Shown here: positions 15,645 to 24,976 of the stretch, piece after piece
How the letters are laid out: each line of letters begins with the position of its first letter
Numbering within the stretch: the stretch's first letter is position 1
NCBI RefSeq assembly: GCF_049856295.1
Contig: NZ_JBNDMZ010000010.1
Coordinates: 62,001 to 126,000, forward strand
DNA length: 64,000 nucleotides
Direction of reading: 5' to 3'
DNA from: JB111 sp049856295
GTDB lineage: Bacteria > Actinomycetota > Actinomycetes > Actinomycetales > Actinomycetaceae
Made by a program: the position numbers and the translations under genes
The notes under the pieces: model-generated
What the model saw: only the letters and a program-made list of their open reading frames with translations
Told to the model about the DNA's origin: nothing
Database searches by the model: none

Positions 15645-17101
15645 CCCAGACCGCACCGATCGCGGCCGCCTCCGACCGTCCCGTCGCCGAGCGGCTGCGT
15701 GCCCGCATCGGCGCCCTCACCGAGGCGCTCGACCGTGCCGGCGACCGGGTGGACGCCGAGGCCGCGGCCACCGCGCGCGAGCGGTGCGCGGAGCTGCTCG
15801 ACCGGCTCGAGCTCGGCGTGGACCACGCGGTCGTCGCGCTCGTCGGCGGGACCGGCTCGGGCAAGTCGTCGATGTTCAACCAGATCGCCACGCTCGAGGT
15901 GGCCGAGGTGGGGCCGCTGCGCCCGACCACCGAGGAGCCCACGGCCTGTGTGTGGGGTCCGGACGCGACACGTCTGCTCGACTTCCTCCTCGTCGAGCCC
16001 GGTCGCCGGGTGACGCGCGAGTCGCTGCTCGACGCCTCGGACGAGGAGCTCCTGCACGGCCTCGTCCTCCTCGACCTGCCGGACCACGACTCCCGCTCGG
16101 AGTCCAACCAGCGGATCGTCGAGCGGATGCTGCCGCTCGTCGACGTCCTCGTCTGGATCGTCGACCCGCAGAAGTACGCCGACCACGTCCTCCACGACAA
16201 CTACCTCACGCACCTGCGCGGCCGCGAGGAGCACATGCTCGTGGTGGTCAACCAGATCGACAACCTGCGCGAGCAGGACGTCGACGTCGTCGTCGAGGAC
16301 GTGCGGGAGGTGCTGCGCCGCGACGGCCTCGACGGGGTCGAGATCCTCACCGCCTCCGCGCTGACGGGGGAGGGGGTCGCCGACGTGCGGGAGTTCCTCG
16401 CCCGCGCGCTCGTGCGTCCCACGACTTCGTCGGCCACGCTCGACGCCGGGATCGACCGCCTCGCCGAGCGCCTCGCCGACCAGGTCGCCGACCGGCAGAT
16501 CACCCCGCCCGCCGACGACGCCGTGGGCGCCCACCTCTCCCGCGCCGTCGGGACCGAGGCCGCCGCCGACTCGGTGCGCACCGCCGTCCGTTCGGGCGGC
16601 GCGGCCGCGAGGCCCGAGCCGGTCCGACCGCTCGCCGTGGCCGACGTGCGCGGCGACTGGCTCGCCGAGGTCACCGCGGGCGTGCCCGAGCGGTGGTCGA
16701 GGTCGCTCGACGACGCCGTCACCGACGCGCCGGACCTGGCCCGCGCGGTGGACGCCGCCGTCGCGGAGGTCCCGCTGCCCGCCACCGACGTGCCCCGCGC
16801 CCGCGGGCTGCAGATCGGGGGCGCGGTGGCGCTCGCGCTGGCGGTCGTCGTGGTGGTCGTCGGGCTGATTGCGTCCCTGCCGCTGGTCGCATGGGTGCTC
16901 GGGGCCGTGGTGCTCGCCGGCGTCGGGGCGGGTCTGCTCCTCGCGGCGCCGAGGGTGAGGGCCACGGCGGCCGACGAGCGCGCGACCGGCTACTCCCGCG
17001 AGCTCGACTCCCGGCTGCGCGACGTGGGGCGCTCCGCCCTGCGCGAGCCCGCCGAGCCGGTCCTCGCCGATCACGAGTCCCTCCGCACGGCCCTCGCCTG
17101 A
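15641..17101 (+). CDS. Dynamin-like GTPase with C-terminal membrane hairpin, second of a pair
   Basis: A 486-residue GTPase coupled to the preceding gene by GTGA overlap. G1 is LVGGTGSGKSSMFNQIA, the switch threonines are in RPTTEEPTA, G3 is LLDLPDHDSRSESN and G4 is VVNQIDNL, a canonical NxxD-like motif. Residues about 385-435 form a double membrane helix (ALALAVVVVVVGLIASLPLV and WVLGAVVLAGVGAGLLLAAP), expected to anchor the complex. The nucleotide-binding face is better conserved than in its partner, so this subunit is probably the active GTPase. There is no terminator visible before the SSB gene; six dispersed repeats occupy the gap. Confidence 0.75.
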   Translation: MTQTAPIAAASDRPVAERLRARIGALTEALDRAGDRVDAEAAATARERCAELLDRLELGVDHAVVALVGGTGSGKSSMFNQIATLEVAEVGPLRPTTEEPTACVWGPDATRLLDFLLVEPGRRVTRESLLDASDEELLHGLVLLDLPDHDSRSESNQRIVERMLPLVDVLVWIVDPQKYADHVLHDNYLTHLRGREEHMLVVVNQIDNLREQDVDVVVEDVREVLRRDGLDGVEILTASALTGEGVADVREFLARALVRPTTSSATLDAGIDRLAERLADQVADRQITPPADDAVGAHLSRAVGTEAAADSVRTAVRSGGAAARPEPVRPLAVADVRGDWLAEVTAGVPERWSRSLDDAVTDAPDLARAVDAAVAEVPLPATDVPRARGLQIGGAVALALAVVVVVVGLIASLPLVAWVLGAVVLAGVGAGLLLAAPRVRATAADERATGYSRELDSRLRDVGRSALREPAEPVLADHESLRTALA

Positions 17102-17123
17102 CAGTCCCCATCACTCACCTGTC

Positions 17124-17280
17124 GTCGAGATTGCGGTTCGTCGTCGTCGAGATTGCGGTTGGTGCCCGCCGAGATTGCGGTTGGGAGCCCCGCCTTCTGG
17201 TCGAGAGTGCGGGGTAGCGCCTCGACCTTCTGCCGAGAGCGCGGCTCGGGGTCTCGCTCCTCGTCGAGAGCGCGGCTCAG
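17124..17280 (+). repeat. Six copies of dispersed repeat family 1
   Basis: Copies begin at 17124, 17146, 17168, 17200, 17232 and 17263. The first three carry the ATTGCGGTT version and the last three AGTGCGG or AGCGCGGCTC. Spacing is 22, 22, 32, 32 and 31 bp. The cluster fills half of the 324-bp gap before the SSB gene; the remainder (17281-17425) shows no gene, only the SSB ribosome-binding site AAGGAG at 17414-17419. Confidence 0.8.
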
Positions 17281-17425
17281 GGCCGTCCCGCCCGCCACGA
17301 CGTCCCCACAGGTCCGCGGACTGCACCCTCGTCCACAGCCCCCGACGACGGTCCGCACATCGAGTGGGTCCCTCACGCCACGGTGGGCGCGAGTCGGCAC
17401 GGCGCCGGCAGCGAAGGAGCACGTC

Positions 17426-17947
17426 ATGTCCAACGAGATCCAGGTGACGGTGCGCGGCAACGCCGCCGCCGACGCCATCCTCCGTACCACCGAGTCCGGG
17501 ACGCCCTGGGTGTCGTTCCGCCTCGGTTCGACCCCGCGCAAGTTCGACACCGTGAGCAACACCTGGGTGGACGGACCCACCCAGTGGTTCAACGTCAAGA
17601 ACTTCGGCCGGATGGCGCCCCACATCGGGGCGTCAGTCAAGAAGGGGACGCCCGTGCTCGTACGCGGGAACCTCGCCACCGAGACGTGGACCGGCAAGGA
17701 CGGCGGGGAGCGCACCAACCTCGTCATCAATGGCGAGTCCGTCGCTCTCGAGATGTCCCGCGGGCTGACCACCTACACGAAGGTCGACAACGGAACGGCG
17801 GGCCAGGGCGAGCAGCAGGGTCCGGCGTCGTCGGACGGCGATCTCTCCGGTGCGCCGGAGGTCGACGAGGCCGACGGCGTCGAGACCGGTCACGGGATCG
17901 AGTCCGAGCCCCTCGAGGTCGACCGCGAGCTCGAGTCGGCCTTCTGA
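17426..17947 (+). CDS. ssb: Single-stranded DNA-binding protein
   Basis: A 173-residue OB-fold protein. Residues 1-115 contain the SSB signature (IQVTVRGNAAADAILRTTES, TQWFNVKNFGRMA, GTPVLVRGNLATETW). The rest is an acidic disordered tail (about 120-173). The tail ends DRELESAF and does not have the canonical DDDIPF tip that recruits partners, though it is acidic and ends in Phe. Genomes of this group usually encode another SSB in the rpsF-rpsR-rplI operon, so this is probably the second paralogue. ATG 17426 follows GAAGGAGCACGTC. It stands alone between the GTPase pair and EttA. Confidence 0.85.
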   Translation: MSNEIQVTVRGNAAADAILRTTESGTPWVSFRLGSTPRKFDTVSNTWVDGPTQWFNVKNFGRMAPHIGASVKKGTPVLVRGNLATETWTGKDGGERTNLVINGESVALEMSRGLTTYTKVDNGTAGQGEQQGPASSDGDLSGAPEVDEADGVETGHGIESEPLEVDRELESAF

Positions 17948-17950
17948 CCG

Positions 17951-17995
17951 CCCGGGGCGTCCGGCCGCGCGGGGAGAGTGGTCGGACGCCCGGGG
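17951..17995 (+). terminator. Terminator hairpin after ssb
   Basis: CCCGGGGCGTCCG (17951-17963) pairs with CGGACGCCCGGG (from 17983) with one bulged G. It begins four bases after the ssb stop codon. There is no T tract. Confidence 0.55.
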
Positions 17996-18044
17996 TGATC
18001 GTCGTCGACAGGTCGGCGCCTCCCGGGTCGGATGCGAGGACGGG

Positions 18045-18075
18045 TTGGGCCCGGTTCCCCCGCCTCGCCTACGCT
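18045..18075 (+). promoter_or_regulatory. Possible promoter of the EttA gene
   Basis: TACGCT at 18070-18075 fits an actinobacterial -10, with TTGGGC at 18045-18050 as a weak -35 at 19-bp spacing. About 60 bp of leader would precede the GTG at 18139. Confidence 0.35.
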
Positions 18076-18138
18076 GGGGGACAGCGCCGCGGCCGCACGG
18101 GCCGGGCACACCCCACCACCCGATCGAGAGGGAGCTAC

Positions 18139-19821
<1,683 letters not shown>

Positions 19822-19837
19822 CCTCGGTCCCACCGAC

Positions 19838-19870
19838 GAACCGGCCGCGCGCGTCAGGCGCGGCCGGTTC
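19838..19870 (+). terminator. Rho-independent terminator after ettA
   Basis: GAACCGGCCGCGC (19838-19850) pairs with GCGCGGCCGGTTC (19858-19870) around a 7-nt loop, followed by GTTTGT. It ends the EttA transcript 17 bp after its stop codon. Confidence 0.75.
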
Positions 19871-19935
19871 GTTTGTGCTGTCGCGGGTCCGATATGGTCC
19901 CTCGCGGCCCATCCTCAACGACTCCAGGAGAGACA

Positions 19936-20415
19936 GTGACTGAGTACAACCCCTCGGCAGCATCGGCGCCCGGCCCCGGCGGGCAGCCCGGCCCCGACCA
20001 CGGGTACGGACAGCAGCCGCAGGGCTACGGCCAGCCCGCCCCCGGGGCCGGCTACGGCCAGACGGGCGGCTACGCCCAGGGGCAGCCGGGACAGGCCCCC
20101 GCCGGCTACGGTGCGCCGGGTCAGCAGTACGCGCCGCAGGCCCAGGGCCAGGGGAACGTCTTCTCCGCCCTCTTCTCCGGCAGCTTCACCGAGTCGGCCG
20201 TCGCGCGATTCGCCTCGACGATCTTCTACATCGGCGTGGCGATCCTCGCCGTCGAGTGGATCGGCGAGATCTTCACCCTGACGAGCGCTTACGGCGATGC
20301 CCCGGCCGGCCTGTGGGTGCAGTGGGTGCTCAGCCTCGCCGTCGTGCTCCTCAAGGTCGCCGTGCTGCGCGGCTTCATCGAGATCGTCGTGGCGGTCTCG
20401 CGTCAGCGCAGGTAG
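19936..20415 (+). CDS. DUF4282 family membrane protein
   Basis: A 159-residue protein. Residues 1-78 are a low-complexity Gly/Pro/Gln/Tyr-rich cytoplasmic region (repeated GYGQ and PQGYG units). Two membrane helices follow (FASTIFYIGVAILAVEWIG and VQWVLSLAVVLLKVAVLRGF), ending in a basic tail. The helix pair with acidic residue and the loop match DUF4282 (PF14110), a family of unknown function. A second member lies at 44601-45140. GTG 19936 follows CAGGAGAGACA. It has its own terminator and no operon partner. Confidence 0.75.
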   Translation: MTEYNPSAASAPGPGGQPGPDHGYGQQPQGYGQPAPGAGYGQTGGYAQGQPGQAPAGYGAPGQQYAPQAQGQGNVFSALFSGSFTESAVARFASTIFYIGVAILAVEWIGEIFTLTSAYGDAPAGLWVQWVLSLAVVLLKVAVLRGFIEIVVAVSRQRR

Positions 20416-20474
20416 GACGAGCGTGCGGCGCGAGTCGTCCGCCGCATACGCGAGCACCAGCTCCGACGACGAGT

Positions 20475-20507
20475 GAGCGCCGCCCGGTCACAGACCGGGC
20501 GGCGCTC
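20475..20507 (+). terminator. Terminator hairpin after the DUF4282 gene
   Basis: Perfect 14-bp arms, GAGCGCCGCCCGGT (20475-20488) and its complement (20494-20507), with a CACAG loop, followed by GTTCGT. Confidence 0.7.
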
Positions 20508-20604
20508 GTTCGTGCTGGACAGTGGTCCGTTCGCTCGCCCGCCCGCCCGGCGAGTGAGGGGAAGTCCTCCCAACGAGTGAGCGCGTCGCCCCGGGGACGA
20601 CGAA

Positions 20605-20638
20605 GCGGGCCCCGCACCCTGATGGGTGCGGGGCCCGC
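20605..20638 (-). terminator. Terminator hairpin after the large secreted proteins
   Basis: Perfect 15-bp arms, GCGGGCCCCGCACCC (20605-20619) and its complement (20624-20638), with a 4-nt loop. It lies 56 bp beyond the stop of the leftward gene ending at 20694 and can also act in the other direction. Confidence 0.7.
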
Positions 20639-20693
20639 TCACTGGTCGAACCGACAGCCGCTCACTCGTCACTCACGGACGAGCAACCGGCAG

Positions 20694-23600
20694 TCAGCGG
20701 CGGACACCCAACGTGTCGGAGCCGTCGCCGTTCCAGTCACCGACGAAGACCTCGTCACCCGACCGGCCGTAACGAACCTCCTGGTCCGCCCAACCACCCG
20801 TGAGGGTGTTCGACATCAGGTACAGGTTCCCGCGACGCGAGGCGAACGTGTCGCTCCCGTCCCCGTCCCAGTCACCCACGAGCACCTGGTCGTTGCCGCG
20901 CCCGTAGGTGAACTCCGCATCCGCCCAGCCACTGGCCAGGCTGTTGGACACGAAGTACCGGGCCCCACGACGCACCGCGAACGTGTCCGTCCCGTCGCCG
21001 TCGTAGTCACCGACCAGGACCTGGTCATTGGCGCGGCCGTAGTCCAGCTCGGTCTCCGCGTCCCCACCCGCAAGCGAGTTGGTCAGGAAGTACGAGTTAC
21101 CGCGACGAACGGCGAAGGAGTCCACGCCGTCACCGTCCCAGTCACCCACGAGCACGGTGTCCCCGGAGCGGCCGAAGGTCAGCTCGATGTCCGCGTTGCC
21201 CCCGTAGAGGGAGTTGGACAGGAAATAGGCGTTCCCGCGGCGCACGGCGAGCGTGTCGGACCCGTTGCCGTCCCAGTCGCCCACGAGCACCTGGTCGCCG
21301 GGGCGGCCGAAGGAGAACTCGTGGTCGGCCCAGATGTCCCAGCCGTCGTTGAGGTAGAACCCACGACCCGGGGTCGGGGGGACCGGCTCGGGGTCGGGGT
21401 CCGGCGTCGTGCTGTCGTCGAAGGTGTGGCTCCACTCGGTGGTGGCATCCTCGGCCAGCTCGTACCCGTCGGCGGCGCGCGCCGTGACGGTCACGGTCCC
21501 CTCACCGGGGTGCGTGCCCGCCTCGACGACCTCGTCGCCGACCAGGTACTCCACGCCCTCGACCTCGGGAACCGTGAAGGTGTCCGCGTCGGTCCCGTCC
21601 TCGTCCGTGAACACCACGTCCTCAGGAGTCACCACCACCGGCTCGGGCTCGTCGGTCCCGCACTGCCCGCTGGCCGCGCCCGCGACCGTGAAGGGCACGC
21701 CCGAGTCCGTCGGGACGACCGCGTTGCCCGTGCAGGCCAGCGAGCCGTCGACGGTAAGACCGGAGAGGATGGTCGCCATGCGGCCGCTGTTGTCCGCGAT
21801 CGTCACGTCGTCGGCGACCTCCGAGCGGTCGATGACGACAGGGCCCGCCGTGCCGGTGACGCTGAGCGTGCCCCCGATCGTCGACTGCTCACACCCGGCG
21901 GTCGTGTCGCCCACCGAGACCTGGCCGGTCGTACCAGCGATGCTCACCGGTCCGGTGACGCCGGACCCGCAGATCGCGACGACGGAGGCGCCGTTGGTGG
22001 TGACAGAACCGGTGACCTCGGAGTCCTGGACGATGAGCCTGCCACCGTCCGCGACGGTGACGTCGCCGGTGACGCTCGCGTCGTCGAGGCAGAGCCCGCC
22101 CGCGCCGGCGGTGACCGATCCGTCGTGGGCGCCGGTGATCGTCTGCTCGCACGGCGGTGCGATCGAGACGTTCCGCGACCACACCTCCCACGGCGCCACA
22201 CGCCCGCGGTCACCGGCGACGACGACGTTCATCGAGTCGAGCACCGTGAAGGCGCCGTTCTCGGAGTTGTTGTAGTCGACGCCGACCGGGACGCTCCAGT
22301 CGTCCCCGCGCCCGCTCTCGGACATCGTGAGCACGAGCCCGGGCCGCCCCACCATGAGGAGCAGCTCGCCCGAGGGGAGCATCTCCATCGTGGGCTGGAC
22401 GCTCTCCAGGTCCTGCCCGGCCGGGCCGACGTCGATCGGCTCCGGCTCGCTCCAGGTCGCGCCGTCGTCCGTCGAGCGCGAGTGGAGCATCGGCAGGTGC
22501 CAGCCGGTGCGCATGACCATGTACAGCGAACCGTCGGCGAGCCGCTCGACCGCGCCCTCGCTCGGTCCGTCGTAGGCGGTGACGTCGGCGAGCTCCGGGT
22601 CCGGCTCGGCGGCCGTGCCCGCGACGTCCCAGTTGATGCCGCCGTCCTCGGAGACGAGCAGGAGCTGGCGGTAGTTCTCGTCGCCCTCGTAGTACCCGTA
22701 GGCCGAGATGTACAGCGTCCCGTCGGGGTCCTCGAGCAGGGTGTGGAGCAGCACGAAGCCGCCCAGCGTCGTCCCCGGCCGCGGTGAGGTGGCGCCGATC
22801 GGCCGCATCGGCTCGGGCGTGTCGAGCACACCGTCGCGGTACTCCCAGGTCGTGCCGCCGTCGGAGGAGACCGCGGTCTCCACGGTGGCCTGCTGGTTGC
22901 CGCTCCCGTCCACCATGAACGTGTTGAAGTCGACCGCGATGATGTCGCCGTTGCGGAGCCTCGACACGGTGATGCCCGAGGCGTCCGGCATGGGGTTGAG
23001 GTCCACGGCGGGGGTCCAGCTCGCGCCGTCGTCGTCCGACATCCCGAAGAGGAAGCCGGAGGCGTCGATGCGGTCCGGGCTGGCCGAGTACGGGAAGATG
23101 ATGCGACGTCCGCCGTCGTCGGTCGGGACGAGGATCCCGCCGAGGGGGAAGCCGAGATCCTCGCCGTCGTCGTCGATCGTCACGGTGTCGCCGATGGTGA
23201 ACGGCGCGGTGCCGACCGCCTCGGCCGGGGTCTCCTCGGCCGTGCCGAACGTGACGTCGTCGATGAAGAGATCGTCGACCGCAGCCCCGACGCCGGTCGC
23301 ACCCGTGGTGAATGCGAGCCCGGTGATGGCCGTGACCGCGTTGGTCGCGCCCGAGTTGTTGCCGATCGTCGACCCCGCGGAGCCGACGTACTCGCCGCCG
23401 ACACTCACCCGCGCGGCGGCGTTGTCGCTCGGCACCGCCACCTCGATCTGCGACCACTCGCCGAGCGGGACGCTGCCGGCCGGGGCCAGCTCGCGCCAGG
23501 TCCTCGTCCACTGCTCGTACCACTGGATGCTGCCGTCGTCGATCACCCGCAGGCGGAACAGCGAGTTGGCCGGGTGGCCGGTCGGGAGCAGGGAGTCGCC

Positions 23601-24869
23601 GACGATGTCGAACGTGAATCCCTCGAGTGCCGTGGGGTTGACGTCGAAGGCGAGGTAGGCGCCCTGTTGGGGAGCCACCGGGCAGGTCACGCCGACGGCC
23701 GCGTCGGAGCTCGTGTCCTGCACACGGAGCGAGCGCTCGCCCTCGGACGCGGCCTCGTCGCTGACGAGCGCCGGGTCGTAGCCGTCGAGCGTGGAGCACT
23801 CGGCCGGCACGGACCCGACGTCGTCGTTTTCGAAGGTGAGCGTGTCGAACTCGCCGGCGACCGTGACCTCCTGGGTGCTGTCGGACTCGTTGCCGGCGGT
23901 GTCGGTGACGACCGTGCGCAGCGTGTTGACGCCGGCCTGGGCGAAGGTGTGCGAGATCGACACCGTCACCCACCCGTCCTCGTCGGGCCCGCTGAGCACG
24001 GCCGGGATGGTCTCGCCCTGCCACTCGGCGACCGCCGTGTAGTCCGCGACGTCCGCGCCCTCGGGGAGCACGAACCGGGCGATGGGCTCGTCGGTGACCT
24101 CCGTGCCGACGGCGAGGCCGCTGTCGTCGAAGGTGGACTCGATGGTGAGGCCGGCGAAGGCGTCCTCGGGCAGCTCGCCGGAGACGGCGAGGTCGTCGAT
24201 GTAGTAGTCGACGCCGACGGGACTCTGTCCGGCGGACCCGAAGAAGATCTCGCCCATCGTGGGCGACTCGGCGTTGCGTCGGTCGGTCTCGAAGCGGACG
24301 CCGTTGAGGACGAGCTCGGCGCGCTCGGTGGTCGCGTTGATGGTGACGTCGACCCACTCGTTGAGGGTGGCACCTCCCGGGATCGTGGCGACGTCGGCGA
24401 AGCTCGACCCGTCGTAGGCGGCGACGCGGATGTCGTCGCCGTCGCGGTTGAACGTGAACCGCCAGACGCCGTTGGCGCTGGTGCCCGGTGCGCCCTGGAT
24501 GGCCACGTAGGGGCCGGCGTTGATCTGGGCGGGGGAGAACCGGTAGGAGACCGAGCGTTCCTCGGTCTGGGGGTAGTTGCACCAGGCGCGCGTGTAGACA
24601 GAGTTGTCCTGGTCGACCACGCGCATCGCCCGGTTGGTCTCGGCGGCGCCGCCGAAGGCCGCCTCGGCGACGGTGACGTCGCCGATGATGCGGCAGTCCG
24701 CGGGTGGCTCGCCGAGCGGTTCGTCGTCGAAGGTGCGCACGGTGCCGTCGGCCGGCGCCGCTACGGCCGGTGAGCTCGGTACGACGGCGCCCGACACCAG
24801 CGTCAGGGCACAGGCGGCCACGGCGGCCGCGAGCGCGGCGCGTCGTGGACGCGATCTGCGGAGTTTCAT
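20694..24869 (-). CDS. Secreted BNR/Asp-box protein with five C-terminal GDWDGDG repeats (protein A)
   Basis: A 1391-residue secreted protein. A signal peptide ends near residue 38 (VAAP). Residues about 45-230 form a laminin-G/concanavalin-like domain shared almost unchanged with protein B, followed by an Ig-like segment. A second lectin-like region is at about 345-560. The middle (about 580-900) has sialidase-type Asp boxes: SDDDGASW, SSDGGTTW, SEDGGINW and STDDGATW. A beta-solenoid-like region of short valine/threonine repeats (about 915-1080) and an Ig-like domain follow. The end consists of five 47-residue repeats with GDWDGDGSDT and a final GVRR. ATG 24869 is preferred because AGGAGGAAG lies eight bases upstream. 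Enzymatic sialidase activity is not established; it may bind or cut an envelope or host glycan. Confidence 0.78.
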   Translation of the reverse strand: MKLRRSRPRRAALAAAVAACALTLVSGAVVPSSPAVAAPADGTVRTFDDEPLGEPPADCRIIGDVTVAEAAFGGAAETNRAMRVVDQDNSVYTRAWCNYPQTEERSVSYRFSPAQINAGPYVAIQGAPGTSANGVWRFTFNRDGDDIRVAAYDGSSFADVATIPGGATLNEWVDVTINATTERAELVLNGVRFETDRRNAESPTMGEIFFGSAGQSPVGVDYYIDDLAVSGELPEDAFAGLTIESTFDDSGLAVGTEVTDEPIARFVLPEGADVADYTAVAEWQGETIPAVLSGPDEDGWVTVSISHTFAQAGVNTLRTVVTDTAGNESDSTQEVTVAGEFDTLTFENDDVGSVPAECSTLDGYDPALVSDEAASEGERSLRVQDTSSDAAVGVTCPVAPQQGAYLAFDVNPTALEGFTFDIVGDSLLPTGHPANSLFRLRVIDDGSIQWYEQWTRTWRELAPAGSVPLGEWSQIEVAVPSDNAAARVSVGGEYVGSAGSTIGNNSGATNAVTAITGLAFTTGATGVGAAVDDLFIDDVTFGTAEETPAEAVGTAPFTIGDTVTIDDDGEDLGFPLGGILVPTDDGGRRIIFPYSASPDRIDASGFLFGMSDDDGASWTPAVDLNPMPDASGITVSRLRNGDIIAVDFNTFMVDGSGNQQATVETAVSSDGGTTWEYRDGVLDTPEPMRPIGATSPRPGTTLGGFVLLHTLLEDPDGTLYISAYGYYEGDENYRQLLLVSEDGGINWDVAGTAAEPDPELADVTAYDGPSEGAVERLADGSLYMVMRTGWHLPMLHSRSTDDGATWSEPEPIDVGPAGQDLESVQPTMEMLPSGELLLMVGRPGLVLTMSESGRGDDWSVPVGVDYNNSENGAFTVLDSMNVVVAGDRGRVAPWEVWSRNVSIAPPCEQTITGAHDGSVTAGAGGLCLDDASVTGDVTVADGGRLIVQDSEVTGSVTTNGASVVAICGSGVTGPVSIAGTTGQVSVGDTTAGCEQSTIGGTLSVTGTAGPVVIDRSEVADDVTIADNSGRMATILSGLTVDGSLACTGNAVVPTDSGVPFTVAGAASGQCGTDEPEPVVVTPEDVVFTDEDGTDADTFTVPEVEGVEYLVGDEVVEAGTHPGEGTVTVTARAADGYELAEDATTEWSHTFDDSTTPDPDPEPVPPTPGRGFYLNDGWDIWADHEFSFGRPGDQVLVGDWDGNGSDTLAVRRGNAYFLSNSLYGGNADIELTFGRSGDTVLVGDWDGDGVDSFAVRRGNSYFLTNSLAGGDAETELDYGRANDQVLVGDYDGDGTDTFAVRRGARYFVSNSLASGWADAEFTYGRGNDQVLVGDWDGDGSDTFASRRGNLYLMSNTLTGGWADQEVRYGRSGDEVFVGDWNGDGSDTLGVRR

Positions 24870-24976
24870 CTCTTCCACTTCCTCCTCGGTGGTGCGGCCG
24901 GCACGGTGTGGCGGCGCCTGGGGTCATGCGGGGGGCCCGCCCGGGGGCGGTGGGGACGTCGGTGATCGGGGGTTTG

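Larger units (their letters stand above)
20467..20669. repeat. Four copies of dispersed repeat family 2
   Basis: CGACGAGTGAGCG (20467-20479), CGAGTGAGGGGA (20551-20562), ACGAGTGAGCGCG (20573-20585) and an inverted CCGCTCACTCGT (20658-20669) occupy the gap between the DUF4282 gene and the large secreted-protein gene. They interleave with two terminator hairpins. The same motif occurs at 63424-63470. No gene is visible in 20416-20693. Confidence 0.6.

Noticed and set aside
17124..17280. Possible CRISPR array because of regularly spaced repeats
   Set aside because: Units are only about 15-18 bp, degenerate, spaced 22-32 bp with similar spacers, and there are no cas genes.
22210..24927. 905-codon minus-strand frame overlapping protein A
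   Set aside because: Arg/His-rich shadow in another frame of the same strand as protein A, with no domains.
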